Source of the DNA: Micrococcales bacterium
GTDB lineage: Bacteria; Actinomycetota; Actinomycetes; S36-B12; UBA10799
NCBI GenBank assembly: GCA_016719135.1
Contig: JADKAV010000006.1
Span: forward strand, 1-64,000
Direction: 5' to 3'
Length of the DNA stretch: 64,000 nucleotides
This document shows, piece by piece, positions 55,657 to 63,544 of this stretch. The notes below the pieces were generated by a model that saw only the letters and a program-made list of their open reading frames with translations, made no database searches and was not told the DNA's origin. The translations under genes and the position numbers were made by a program. Positions within the stretch are counted from its first letter, which is position 1. Every line of letters begins with the position of its first letter.

Positions 55657-56739
55657 CTAGGACCTTTCCAGCGCAACTTCGCGCGTGGGTTCGGCCGCGA
55701 CATCCTCGTCGCCGCCCGATCCGCCCTTGCGGGCCTTGATCATGAACACGATCGGCCCGATCCCTCCGAGGACGATCATCGCGCCACCGATCATGGCCAG
55801 CACGGTCATCGTTTCACCGAAGACCAGGAAGCCGATGAACAGCGCGACCACGGTCTCCCAGTAGGCGACCACGGAAAGCTCCACGGCACTCAGGTTCTTA
55901 CCGGCAACCACCAGGAAGCCGATGGCGAAGAAGCCGCAGATCAGGAACAGTGCTGCTGCCCACGCCCAGTTGGTCGCAGTCATCACACTCGGCGTCGACT
56001 GGTCGAGGAAGAGCATGCGCACGACCATGATGCTGATCGCGCCGACCGCGCCGAAGACGAAGTTCCAGAAGCCACGCACCGCCGAGTCCATGTCACCGCG
56101 GTAGCGGTAGAAGAACAGCGCCAGACCGTAGAACACACCGGAACCCAGTGCCATCAGGTCGCCCACTGCCTTCATCGGCAGGTCGGGATCGGTTCCCAGC
56201 TGCAATCCGACACTGAAGCCGGACCCAGCGGTGTAAGTGACCAGACCGATGGTCAGCAGCATTCCGCCGAAGACCATCAACAGGAACAGCCCGTTGCGCA
56301 GCGAGATCTTCTCCCCCAGGAATATCCACGCCAGGATCGCCGAGAACAGCGGCCCGGTGTAGATGAGGAACACCGCGTTGGCGATCGTCGTCAGCAGGGT
56401 CGCCGAGACGTACAGCGCCAAGGACATACCGATGGCCAGGCCGCCGGCGACCACGGTGAACGAGACCCTCGTGGTGCGAAGGGCGGTCCACTTCTTCATC
56501 AAGAAGATGATGAGGATGAAGCCGAGGGCGCCGGTGGTCATCCGGCCGAACGCTAAGAAGTCGCCGAGGACGTACTTGACAGTTTCGCCGTCCACGACGT
56601 GGGTTGGGACCGCCCCGCGCGACAACAGGCCGACCAGGCCCATTCCCGTTGCGGAGGCGATCATCGCGCCGAAACCCAGGCGCTTGTTCATTTGGGGACT
56701 CCCAGCGGGAGCCGCGATAGGGGTTGCCGTTGCAGTCAC
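55657..56739 (-). CDS. EamA/DMT-family transporter
   Basis: 360 residues from GTG 56737-56739, preceded on its strand by a GGAG motif. About ten membrane segments in two EamA halves: FGAMIASATGMGLVGLLSRG, AVFLIYTGPLFSAILAWIFL-GEK in the first half; NLSAVELSVVAYWETVVALF with VFGETMT in the second. The family exports metabolites. A highly charged C-terminal tail is cytoplasmic. Adjacency to the amidinotransferase suggests export of a guanidino product; this is inference. Confidence 0.8.
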   Translation of the reverse strand: MTATATPIAAPAGSPQMNKRLGFGAMIASATGMGLVGLLSRGAVPTHVVDGETVKYVLGDFLAFGRMTTGALGFILIIFLMKKWTALRTTRVSFTVVAGGLAIGMSLALYVSATLLTTIANAVFLIYTGPLFSAILAWIFLGEKISLRNGLFLLMVFGGMLLTIGLVTYTAGSGFSVGLQLGTDPDLPMKAVGDLMALGSGVFYGLALFFYRYRGDMDSAVRGFWNFVFGAVGAISIMVVRMLFLDQSTPSVMTATNWAWAAALFLICGFFAIGFLVVAGKNLSAVELSVVAYWETVVALFIGFLVFGETMTVLAMIGGAMIVLGGIGPIVFMIKARKGGSGGDEDVAAEPTREVALERS

Positions 56740-56767
56740 GATGGTCTCCAGGTGTGGGGGATGACCC

Positions 56768-56801
56768 CCGGACGGTGAGGCGTGCAAGCCCCACCGTCCG
56801 G
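56768..56801 (-). terminator. Hairpin between amidinotransferase and EamA genes
   Basis: CCGGACGGTG (56768-56777) and CACCGTCCGG (56792-56801) pair over 10 bp with a 14-base loop. It may end or attenuate amidinotransferase transcripts. Confidence 0.55.
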
Positions 56802-56808
56802 ACGGGGG

Positions 56809-57936
56809 TCAGACCAGCGTCGGGTCGGCGATCTGGTTCGGGAAGTAGTCCTCCATGCCGCCTTCGCGGTACACGTCCGCAGTGGCACAGTGCATGCCGC
56901 CACCGAAGGCGTAGGCGTCGCGCAGCGGGACCGGGATCACGTTCATCCCGAGCTTGTCCATCTGCTCCATCTGGTGGACCTCAGAGGCCTCAACAGCGAC
57001 CGTCTTGGGGTCGAGCACCAGGCAGTTCATGGACAGCCACACCGAGGAGTAGCACAGCGGCGGCGGGGTGTCGTGTGCCGGCTGCGCGGCGTCGATGATC
57101 TCCCAGTCGTTGGACTCGAAGATCTTGCGCTGCTCTTCGGGAAGACGACGGTGCGGGTTGTTGATGATCAGGCCCGGCCGCAACGGCACGAAGGTCGCGT
57201 CGATGTGGATCGGGTAGGGGTCACCGGGGAAGTTCACGGCGTGGACGCGCATGTCCGGGTAGCGCCGCTTGAACCACTCCATCGCCTTGCGGTTGGTGGT
57301 CAGACCGTGCTGGATGAACAGGTCCTTACCCATCCGCATCACGTCAGCGGCATCCCACATGGGCTCAACCTCAGTGGTCACGAAGTCCAGGTTGGCAGTA
57401 CGCTCGAGCCGCTCATCCAGGGAGATGTTCTCGTCGTAGTAGTTGTGCTTGAACGACGCGTCCGTCAGCCGGGGCCGAGGTGCCTGGCTCCACAGGAACT
57501 CCGGGTCATTGTCGAAGTACTCGCTCATCAACGGCCAGTACGCCAGGTACTCGAAGTAGCGGCAGCGGAACGCGTTCGCCGAGGAGACGATCTCATTGCC
57601 GATGGTCAGCAGGATGTCGCGAGGAGGCATCTGCGTCATACCGGAATCGGTCCGGAAGTCCGGGGTCCGAATCTGCTGGTTCCACTGCACGGGGGTGGGC
57701 CGGTCGACCTTGATGCCGTAGTCCTCAAGGATCTTGGCATAGCCGTCGAGCTGCTCGTTGGCCTTCTCCACCGTCTCAGTCGGACGAGGTCCCCACTGGC
57801 CGCGCATTGCGGAGTCCACCGGCACCTTTTCGGACGTGGCAGGCTCTTCGGGCGGAATCATGCTGTAGTCGGCCTTACCGACGATCACATGCTTCAGCGG
57901 GTCCCAGTCGTTCCACGAGTTAACGATCTTTGGCAT
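56809..57936 (-). CDS. L-arginine amidinotransferase (AGAT family)
   Basis: 375 residues. AGAT enzymes move the amidino group of arginine to glycine, lysine or other amines. The catalytic set is visible: Asp in EPMWDAADVMRMGKDLF, His in FPGDPYPIHIDATFVPLRPG, and Cys at about 350 in AFGGGMHCATADV. The N-terminus VNSWNDWDPLKHVIVGKAD is typical. Length fits bacterial members. With an exporter and an osmolyte transporter downstream, it may make guanidinoacetate or a secreted guanidino compound. The acceptor cannot be determined. Confidence 0.85.
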   Translation of the reverse strand: MPKIVNSWNDWDPLKHVIVGKADYSMIPPEEPATSEKVPVDSAMRGQWGPRPTETVEKANEQLDGYAKILEDYGIKVDRPTPVQWNQQIRTPDFRTDSGMTQMPPRDILLTIGNEIVSSANAFRCRYFEYLAYWPLMSEYFDNDPEFLWSQAPRPRLTDASFKHNYYDENISLDERLERTANLDFVTTEVEPMWDAADVMRMGKDLFIQHGLTTNRKAMEWFKRRYPDMRVHAVNFPGDPYPIHIDATFVPLRPGLIINNPHRRLPEEQRKIFESNDWEIIDAAQPAHDTPPPLCYSSVWLSMNCLVLDPKTVAVEASEVHQMEQMDKLGMNVIPVPLRDAYAFGGGMHCATADVYREGGMEDYFPNQIADPTLV

Positions 57937-58150
57937 TACAACTCACTCCTTCTCGGGGCGGTCGGCCCCGCATTTTCGGTGGGGCGGGTGGCCCCGGGTT
58001 GGGTGGTGGGGCGGGTGACCCCGGGAAGTGCGTTCTGGGGGGAGCAGGAGTGGCACCACGGCCTCGTGGTCTGAGCGACCGATCCGAGGGGGGGCATCTG
58101 CATCATCTCTTCTCTGCCCTGGTTTTGATACGACCGTACCATAATTAGTT
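57937..58150 (-). promoter_or_regulatory. Leader region of the amidinotransferase gene
   Basis: About 210 bases. It contains a hairpin (ACCACG-AGGC-CGTGGT at 58051-58066), G-rich repeats of the type GGGGCGGGTGRCCCCGGG, and a 68-codon frame (57936-58142, starting MVRSYQNQGREEMMQ) whose TAA stop overlaps the enzyme's ATG. Either a structured leader or a small upstream coding frame is possible. A GGAG motif precedes the enzyme start. Confidence 0.4.
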
Positions 58151-58260
58151 CGTGCTGTCTAGTGGGGGCAGGAGGCGGCTGATGAGGAGGTGAGACGGCG
58201 ATTTTGGTACGGCTATCTCAGACCGGACAGAGGAGCTTGACCCTACTCGATGACGCGAAA

Positions 58261-58299
58261 CAGCAGAAGGGCTGAACAGCGAGTTCAACCCTTCTGCTG
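58261..58299 (-). terminator. Terminator hairpin of rfbB
   Basis: CAGCAGAAGGG (58261-58271) and CCCTTCTGCTG (58289-58299) form a perfect 11-bp stem with a 17-base loop that can itself pair partly (GAAC/GTTC). It lies 8 bp after the rfbB stop. Confidence 0.65.
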
Positions 58300-58306
58300 G
58301 TGCCAG

Positions 58307-59278
58307 TCAGCCCTTCAGCGGGCGCCACCAGGCTTCATTGGCCCGGTACCAGGCGATGGTGTCGGCGAGTCCCTGATCGAACGGGACCTGGGGGGCATAG
58401 CCCAGCTCATCGGAGATCTTCGTGATGTCGACGCTGTATCGCAGGTCGTGGCCCAAGCGGTCCTGCACCCGCTCGACCATCTCCTGTCCCACGCCCATCG
58501 CCGCCAGCAACCGGTGCGTCAGCTCCAGGTTCGTCAGCTCAGTACCGCCCCCGATGTTGTAGACCTCACCGGAACGGCCCTTGTCCAGCACAAGATTGAT
58601 CCCACGGCAGTGGTCATCCACGTGCAACCAGTCACGCACGTTGAGCCCCTCGCCGTACAGCGGCACCGGCAGGCCATCCATCAGGTTCGTCACGAACAAG
58701 GGGATGACCTTTTCCGGGAATTGGTAAGGCCCGTAGTTGTTCGAGCAGCGTGTGATCACGACGTCCAAGCCGAAAGTGCGGGCATAGGCGCGCGCCAGCA
58801 GATCCGAGCCGGCCTTCGATGCGCTGTACGGCGAGTTCGGCTCCAGCGGGCGGGCCTCGTCCCACGAGCCCTGCGCGATCGACCCGTACACCTCATCGGT
58901 GCTCACATGCACGAACCGGCCGACCTTCGCGTTCAACGCTGCCTGTAAGAGCGTCTGCGTGCCCAGCACGTTGGTCACCACAAAATCTGACGCACCGGTG
59001 ATCGACCGGTCCACATGGGACTCCGCGGCGAAATGCACCACCGCGTCCTGGCCCGACATCAGATCGTTGACCAGATCCACATCGCAGATGTCCCCTTGCA
59101 CAAAGGTGTAGCGCGACGAATCGGCCACAGGCGCCAGATTGTCCACACAGCCCGCATACGTGAGCTTGTCCAGCACCGTGACCTGTGCCCCTGCGGTCTG
59201 CGGATACGCGTCGGCCAACTGTTGGCGGACATAGTTCGAGCCGATGAACCCTGCCGCACCGGTTACCAGGATCTTCAT
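58307..59278 (-). CDS. rfbB: dTDP-glucose 4,6-dehydratase
   Basis: 323 residues. NAD-binding GAAGFIGSNYVRQQL, the catalytic YSASK (NSPYSASKAGSDLLAR) and the Asp-Glu pair in VHVSTDEVYGSI are present, and NVRDWLHVDDHCRGINLVLD follows. It makes dTDP-4-keto-6-deoxyglucose for rhamnose and other deoxysugars of cell-surface glycans. It is divergent from rfbA across 59 bp, so the two are probably co-regulated. Confidence 0.9.
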   Translation of the reverse strand: MKILVTGAAGFIGSNYVRQQLADAYPQTAGAQVTVLDKLTYAGCVDNLAPVADSSRYTFVQGDICDVDLVNDLMSGQDAVVHFAAESHVDRSITGASDFVVTNVLGTQTLLQAALNAKVGRFVHVSTDEVYGSIAQGSWDEARPLEPNSPYSASKAGSDLLARAYARTFGLDVVITRCSNNYGPYQFPEKVIPLFVTNLMDGLPVPLYGEGLNVRDWLHVDDHCRGINLVLDKGRSGEVYNIGGGTELTNLELTHRLLAAMGVGQEMVERVQDRLGHDLRYSVDITKISDELGYAPQVPFDQGLADTIAWYRANEAWWRPLKG

Positions 59279-59337
59279 GAGCCCCCTTCGATGGTTTCCT
59301 CGATGCTACCGATGCGCCGCATGCCAGACTTGCCCCT

Positions 59338-60204
59338 ATGAAGGGGATCGTCCTGGCGGGGGGCACCGGGTCGCGGCTGTGGCCGGTGACGCACGCTGTG
59401 AGCAAGCAACTGCTCCCGGTCTACGACAAGCCGATGATCCACTACCCCATCTCCACTCTCATGAACGCCGGGCTGCGCGAGATTCTCATCATCACCACCC
59501 CCGAGGACCAGCCCGCCTTCACCCGCCTGCTCGGCGACGGCAGCGACCTCGGCGTGCGTTTTGACTATGTCATCCAGCCCCGGCCCGAAGGCCTGGCCCA
59601 AGCATTCCTGCTGGGCGAGAACTTCCTCGACGGCGATTCCGCAGCCCTGGTGCTGGGGGACAACATCTTCCACGGCCCAGGACTCGGGAGCCGGCTGCGC
59701 GACCTGACCGAGGTCGACGGCGGGCACATCTTCGCCTACCGGGTGAGCAACCCGAGCGAGTACGGAGTCGTCGAGTTCGACGCCGACGGCCTGGCCATCT
59801 CCTTGGAGGAGAAGCCCGCCGAACCGAAGTCGAACTACGCGGTCCCCGGGTTGTACTTCTACGGCCCCGACATCGTCGAGGTCGCCAAGACGATCCGCCC
59901 GTCCGCGCGCGGGGAACTGGAGATCACCGCGATCAACGAGCACTACCTGCACGAGGGCCGGCTGACCGTGTCCGTGCTGCAGCGCGGTGCCGCATGGCTG
60001 GACACCGGCACCTTCCGCACGCTGCACGACGCCGGGGAGTATGTTCGCGTCATGGAGGACCGGCAGGGCGTCAAACTCGCCTGTCTGGAGGAGATCGCCT
60101 GGCGCAACGGCTGGATCGACGACGATGCGCTGCTCGCGTTGGCCGAACCCTTGCGCAAGAGCGGCTACGGACAGTATCTGGAAGGCTTGCTCGAGCAGGG
60201 CTGA
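59338..60204 (+). CDS. rfbA: Glucose-1-phosphate thymidylyltransferase
   Basis: 288 residues. The nucleotidyltransferase signature GIVLAGGTGSRLWPVTHAVS with KQLLPVYDKPMIHYPIS, then LVLGDNIFHGPGL and ISLEEKPAEPKSNYAVPGLY are all present. It makes dTDP-glucose, the substrate of rfbB. rfbC and rfbD are not in the window. Confidence 0.9.
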   Translation: MKGIVLAGGTGSRLWPVTHAVSKQLLPVYDKPMIHYPISTLMNAGLREILIITTPEDQPAFTRLLGDGSDLGVRFDYVIQPRPEGLAQAFLLGENFLDGDSAALVLGDNIFHGPGLGSRLRDLTEVDGGHIFAYRVSNPSEYGVVEFDADGLAISLEEKPAEPKSNYAVPGLYFYGPDIVEVAKTIRPSARGELEITAINEHYLHEGRLTVSVLQRGAAWLDTGTFRTLHDAGEYVRVMEDRQGVKLACLEEIAWRNGWIDDDALLALAEPLRKSGYGQYLEGLLEQG

Positions 60205-60213
60205 TCTGCGCCG

Positions 60214-60858
60214 TCACAGGACCGCCCGCAGCAACCCCACCACCTGTTCGGTCGACTCCCGCAGTTGCTCGTGGGCCACCGCGTGCCAGCTGGTCCCCAG
60301 AACGTGCGGGTCCGGGACATCGTCGGGATGCCCCTGTGGCTCAACCACCCGTCGTGACCACCGCCTGCCGTTGGGCGCGGGGGCGACCGGGGCCGGGGCC
60401 ATCCCCCGCGCCGCATCGAGCTCCTCGACCACCCAGCTGGCTCGCGCTTGTGCCGTGGCGGGAAGCGCGGCGACCAGCCGGCGCGGATCGCCGTCCTCGA
60501 AGTCGCCCCCGTGACGCGCGGCGTCGACCATCCCGGCGTCGAGCAGCCACTGCGCCAAACGTCCCGCCTGCCGAATCGTGAAGGTCCGGGTGCGCGCCGC
60601 CGGGTACATCTCGACGACGGCGGTCCGGTGCTCGCGGGCGGCGGTGAGGACGAGGTCGGCGGACTCGATGAGACCAGCGGTCAATGGTTGAGAATCGTGG
60701 CCGGGGAGCTCTCGCACGATTGAACACGCCGGGGATCCGACCACCGCCTGGGTACCGGCCGAAACGACCTCCACGGTGGGCAGGCCGGCCTCGCGCAGAA
60801 GCGCCGCCGCGGCGGGCGAGCGGCAGATGTTGGCGGTGCAGACGTAGAGAACTTTCAC
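60214..60858 (-). CDS. Low-molecular-weight protein-tyrosine phosphatase
   Basis: 214 residues from GTG 60856-60858 after GAGGGGG. The P-loop VCTANICRSP gives the Cys7-x5-Arg13 signature. The C-terminal 70 residues, including PAPVAPAPNGRRW, extend beyond the usual 150-residue family length. Neighbourhood of rfbA/rfbB fits a role in regulating polysaccharide export through a tyrosine kinase, as known for this family. The start overlaps the ERCC4 gene's stop (GTGA). Confidence 0.8.
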   Translation of the reverse strand: MKVLYVCTANICRSPAAAALLREAGLPTVEVVSAGTQAVVGSPACSIVRELPGHDSQPLTAGLIESADLVLTAAREHRTAVVEMYPAARTRTFTIRQAGRLAQWLLDAGMVDAARHGGDFEDGDPRRLVAALPATAQARASWVVEELDAARGMAPAPVAPAPNGRRWSRRVVEPQGHPDDVPDPHVLGTSWHAVAHEQLRESTEQVVGLLRAVL

Positions 60859-61856
60859 GAAACCCCCTCTTGTGCCGCACGATACGCCTGCCACACCTCG
60901 GGGCGCAGACGGCCGCGGTCAGGCACCGACAGGCCCTGCGCCCTGGCCCAGGTGCGGACCTCACGGGTCGTGGGTTCGGCCTTGGGCAACGGTCCCGCAG
61001 TGGGCAGGTCGACATCGTCGGCAGCCGCCTGCTGCGTCAGTTCCGCGAGTCCGGCGGCAAGGTAGCGATAGGTCCACTCCTCGGCCAACGTCCGCGTCTC
61101 CCCGAACACGATCGGCACGCTCGGCCAGCGGATCTGCGCCTCGGCCAGTGCGTCGGCGACCACCGATGGGCGCACGTGTTCGAGGGCGAAGATCTTGGAG
61201 TAGCGGTCCTCGACCACGACCGCTGCCCGGGGTAGTGCCGACAGTTCAGCCAGCGCGAAACGCAACTTGCCGTTCAGCAGGCTGCTGGACAGGTCGGCCA
61301 GCGACTTGCGTTCCACGGAGACCACGATCCGGCCGTCGAGTTCCACCGCATAGTCCCCCGCAGGCAGACCCCGGCGCACGGTCTCGACGTGGCCGCGGCC
61401 CGACTGCCGCTTGAACGTGTAGGCGTAGCGCTCATGGCTGTCGACGAGAACCACCATCCCGGACAGACCTTGAGCCCGCCCGGTCGGCAGCGGCACGTTC
61501 GGGCGGGCGGCTTTGGTCGTGCGCGGCGACTGCCAGAAGATCGCCTCCCGGCCGCCTCGGATGCGGGTGATCACGAACTGGGAGCGATTCTCCCGCCCAC
61601 GGTCCAGCACCAGGTCGATCGCCGCCCCGCGACGCACACAGGAACGCACCGGCACCCGCTCGAGAATCTCAGGATCGTCCGGCCAGCCCGGTGCGCGGTG
61701 GCAGTAGACCTTCGACGTTCGCGGCCAGGTGTCACGCACCTTGAGCACGATCCCGTGCTCACCGACGGGGATCCTCACCAGGAACGGCAAGGTCGAGTCC
61801 GGGTCCGGGTTGCGCGCAATGACGAAGTCGTCGGGCACACCGGAAGTGTGGCACAC
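60855..61856 (-). CDS. ERCC4-type nuclease with Lsr2-like C-terminus
   Basis: 333 residues. The first 125 are beta-rich and unassigned. The ERCC4 nuclease core is at about 135-260: GMVVLVDSHERYAYTFKRQS, RIVVSVERKSLADLSSSLLN (the ERK active-site motif) and AVVVEDRYSKIF. The last 35 residues, TREVRTWARAQGLSVPDRGR with PEVWQAYRAA, match the Lsr2 DNA-binding domain. It probably cuts branched or AT-rich DNA. Coupled to the phosphatase gene, which may be chance. Confidence 0.75.
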   Translation of the reverse strand: MCHTSGVPDDFVIARNPDPDSTLPFLVRIPVGEHGIVLKVRDTWPRTSKVYCHRAPGWPDDPEILERVPVRSCVRRGAAIDLVLDRGRENRSQFVITRIRGGREAIFWQSPRTTKAARPNVPLPTGRAQGLSGMVVLVDSHERYAYTFKRQSGRGHVETVRRGLPAGDYAVELDGRIVVSVERKSLADLSSSLLNGKLRFALAELSALPRAAVVVEDRYSKIFALEHVRPSVVADALAEAQIRWPSVPIVFGETRTLAEEWTYRYLAAGLAELTQQAAADDVDLPTAGPLPKAEPTTREVRTWARAQGLSVPDRGRLRPEVWQAYRAAQEGVS

Positions 61857-61963
61857 CGGGCAACCGTTGAAGAAAGTGATTTCACCCCCTGCCTGGCGTG
61901 TCGCGGCTGCGGAGGAGGAAGATGGGATCAGCGACCGGGAGGCCGCGGTTTGGGGCTGTGAAC

Positions 61964-62614
61964 ATGAGCACCAGGTATTGGCGTCGGGGGTTGGCGCTGA
62001 TCGGGGGAGTCTTACTGGGGATTGGCATGGTGACCGCGCCGGGGACGGCCACAGTCGCTGCCAAGACAGTCCCCGGCAGGACGCTGGTGGTCGTGGTGAA
62101 CGGGCTCGGGCCGCAAACCACGGTGAAGGTGAAGGTCAAAGGCCCGAAGAAGTACGTCAGAACTCTTCGGGCCAGTGGCAGGATCCGCTTGACCCAGCTG
62201 CGTCCCGGTCGCTACCAAGTCATCGCGAAGCGCGCCGGTAAGGCCCGCCCCACCGATCGCGTCCAGACCGTTCGGGTGCGAAAGGCCAAGGGCGCGAAGG
62301 TCAGGGTCACGTATCGAACCCCCAAGCCCGACACCACCGCCCCTGATCCCGTGACGAACCTGCGCCTGGTTGATCGGACCTCGACCTCGATCCGCCTGGC
62401 CTGGCGGTTGCCCGAGGATCTGCTGGAAGTCAAGGTGGAGCGGTCCGGCGGCACGTCGTTGGACCCCCTGGACTTCCAGCTCAACGATGCCGGGGACGGG
62501 CTCACCGATACCGGTCTGAGCCCGAATGCGACCTACACGTACCGGGTGGCGACCCTCGACGAGGCGGGCAACCAGTCGGGGTGGGAGTCGATCACGGTGA
62601 GCACGTTGGCGTAG
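61964..62614 (+). CDS. Secreted fibronectin type III protein
   Basis: 216 residues from ATG 61964, with a signal peptide (RRGLALIGGVLLGIGMVTAP). Residues 35-120 are a basic beta domain (TVKVKVKGPKKYVRTLRASG). Residues 125-215 form an FnIII domain (PDPVTNLRLVDRTSTSIRLA, ATYTYRVATLDEAGNQSGWE). Probably attached to or released from the cell surface. No strong ribosome binding site is seen. Confidence 0.65.
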   Translation: MSTRYWRRGLALIGGVLLGIGMVTAPGTATVAAKTVPGRTLVVVVNGLGPQTTVKVKVKGPKKYVRTLRASGRIRLTQLRPGRYQVIAKRAGKARPTDRVQTVRVRKAKGAKVRVTYRTPKPDTTAPDPVTNLRLVDRTSTSIRLAWRLPEDLLEVKVERSGGTSLDPLDFQLNDAGDGLTDTGLSPNATYTYRVATLDEAGNQSGWESITVSTLA

Positions 62615-62661
62615 GCGGTTGGGGTTGTGCGCTGGGTGGTCAGACCCGGCCCCCCGCAGCC

Positions 62662-62942
62662 GTTGGAGTTGCGTACATCCGTTGGACATCCGCACAGCCG
62701 TTGGACTTACGCACATCCGTTGGACAAGCACGGACCGTGGATCTCCAACCTGCGGTTCTAACTCCAACGCGTGTGGGTGGGGGGCCGGCCGCGCAACGCC
62801 TGCGAACCCACACCTGACCACCGCGCTGCACAGCCGTTGGAGTTGCGTACACCCGTTGGACTTACGCACAGCCGTTGGACAAGCACGGACCGTGGATCTC
62901 CAACCTGCGTACCGATCTCCAACGCCCGTACCTAACTCCAAC
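62662..62942. repeat. Array of GTTGGA boxes with exact 19-bp period
   Basis: Forward GTTGGA starts at 62662, 62681, 62700 and 62719; its complement TCCAAC at 62744 and 62763; then forward at 62836, 62855 and 62874 and complement at 62899, 62918 and 62937. All steps within a run are 19 bp, and the turn from forward to reverse is 25 bp in both clusters. Flanking bases are partly conserved (CCGTTGGACTTACGCACA). Each cluster is thus a large inverted repeat made of iterated units. It fills the gap between the FnIII and DUF305 genes. Confidence 0.85.
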
Positions 62943-62968
62943 GCGTGCCGCCGCGGCAACGCGCGGAG

Positions 62969-63544
62969 CTAGCCGCCCTCACCGTTGAAGTCCGGAACCG
63001 GACGCGCCTGCGCCTTCTCTGGAGTGTCCGCCACCCCGTTCGCCGCAATGTCGTCGATCAGCCACTCCATCTCTTTGATCTCCGTGCGCTGCGCCGAGAT
63101 GATCTCGTCGGCCAGTTCCCGTACCCGCAGGTCCTCGATTTGCGCGTTCTCGCTGGTGAGGATCGCGATCGAGTGGTGCGGGATCATCGCGCGCATGTAC
63201 GACTGGTCCTCGACCGTGACCTGCGTGCGCACCAACCCCAGCGCCATGGCGAACACCACGATCGCCCCGAGGTAGATGCCGATGTTCCACTTGACGCTCT
63301 TGTACATGCCGAGCATGAAGCTGAGCATCACCACCGCCATCGCGGCACCCATGACCAACGCCATGTACGCCCGCGTCTCGCTGAATCGCACATGCGACCA
63401 CTGGTAGGTGTTCAGATACATCAGGATGAACATCACCACCGTCGATGTGGCGATCATCAACCCGAAACGCAGATACATGCGCCCCGAGTCGTGCGGCCTC
63501 TCGGGCGCGTTGCTGTCAGTCCGTTCCGCGTTCGATGTGGACAT
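62969..63544 (-). CDS. DUF305 membrane protein
   Basis: 191 residues from ATG 63542-63544. Three membrane segments: YLRFGLMIATSTVVMFILMY, AYMALVMGAAMAVVMLSFML and WNIGIYLGAIVVFAMALGLV. The DUF305 part is outside: YMRAMIPHHSIAILTSENAQ followed by ADEIISAQRTEIKEMEWLID. The His pair and Met residues suggest copper or other metal binding. It overlaps the P19-type gene by 29 bp, so they form an operon. Confidence 0.8.
   Translation of the reverse strand: MSTSNAERTDSNAPERPHDSGRMYLRFGLMIATSTVVMFILMYLNTYQWSHVRFSETRAYMALVMGAAMAVVMLSFMLGMYKSVKWNIGIYLGAIVVFAMALGLVRTQVTVEDQSYMRAMIPHHSIAILTSENAQIEDLRVRELADEIISAQRTEIKEMEWLIDDIAANGVADTPEKAQARPVPDFNGEGG

Noticed and set aside
57937..58150. Guanidine riboswitch before the amidinotransferase
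   Set aside because: A hairpin is present, but I could not find the conserved loop sequences of any guanidine riboswitch class. It is reported only as a leader of unknown type.
62662..62942. CRISPR array
   Set aside because: Repeats are only six to twelve bases, occur in both orientations, and the intervals are themselves similar; there are no unique spacers and no cas genes.
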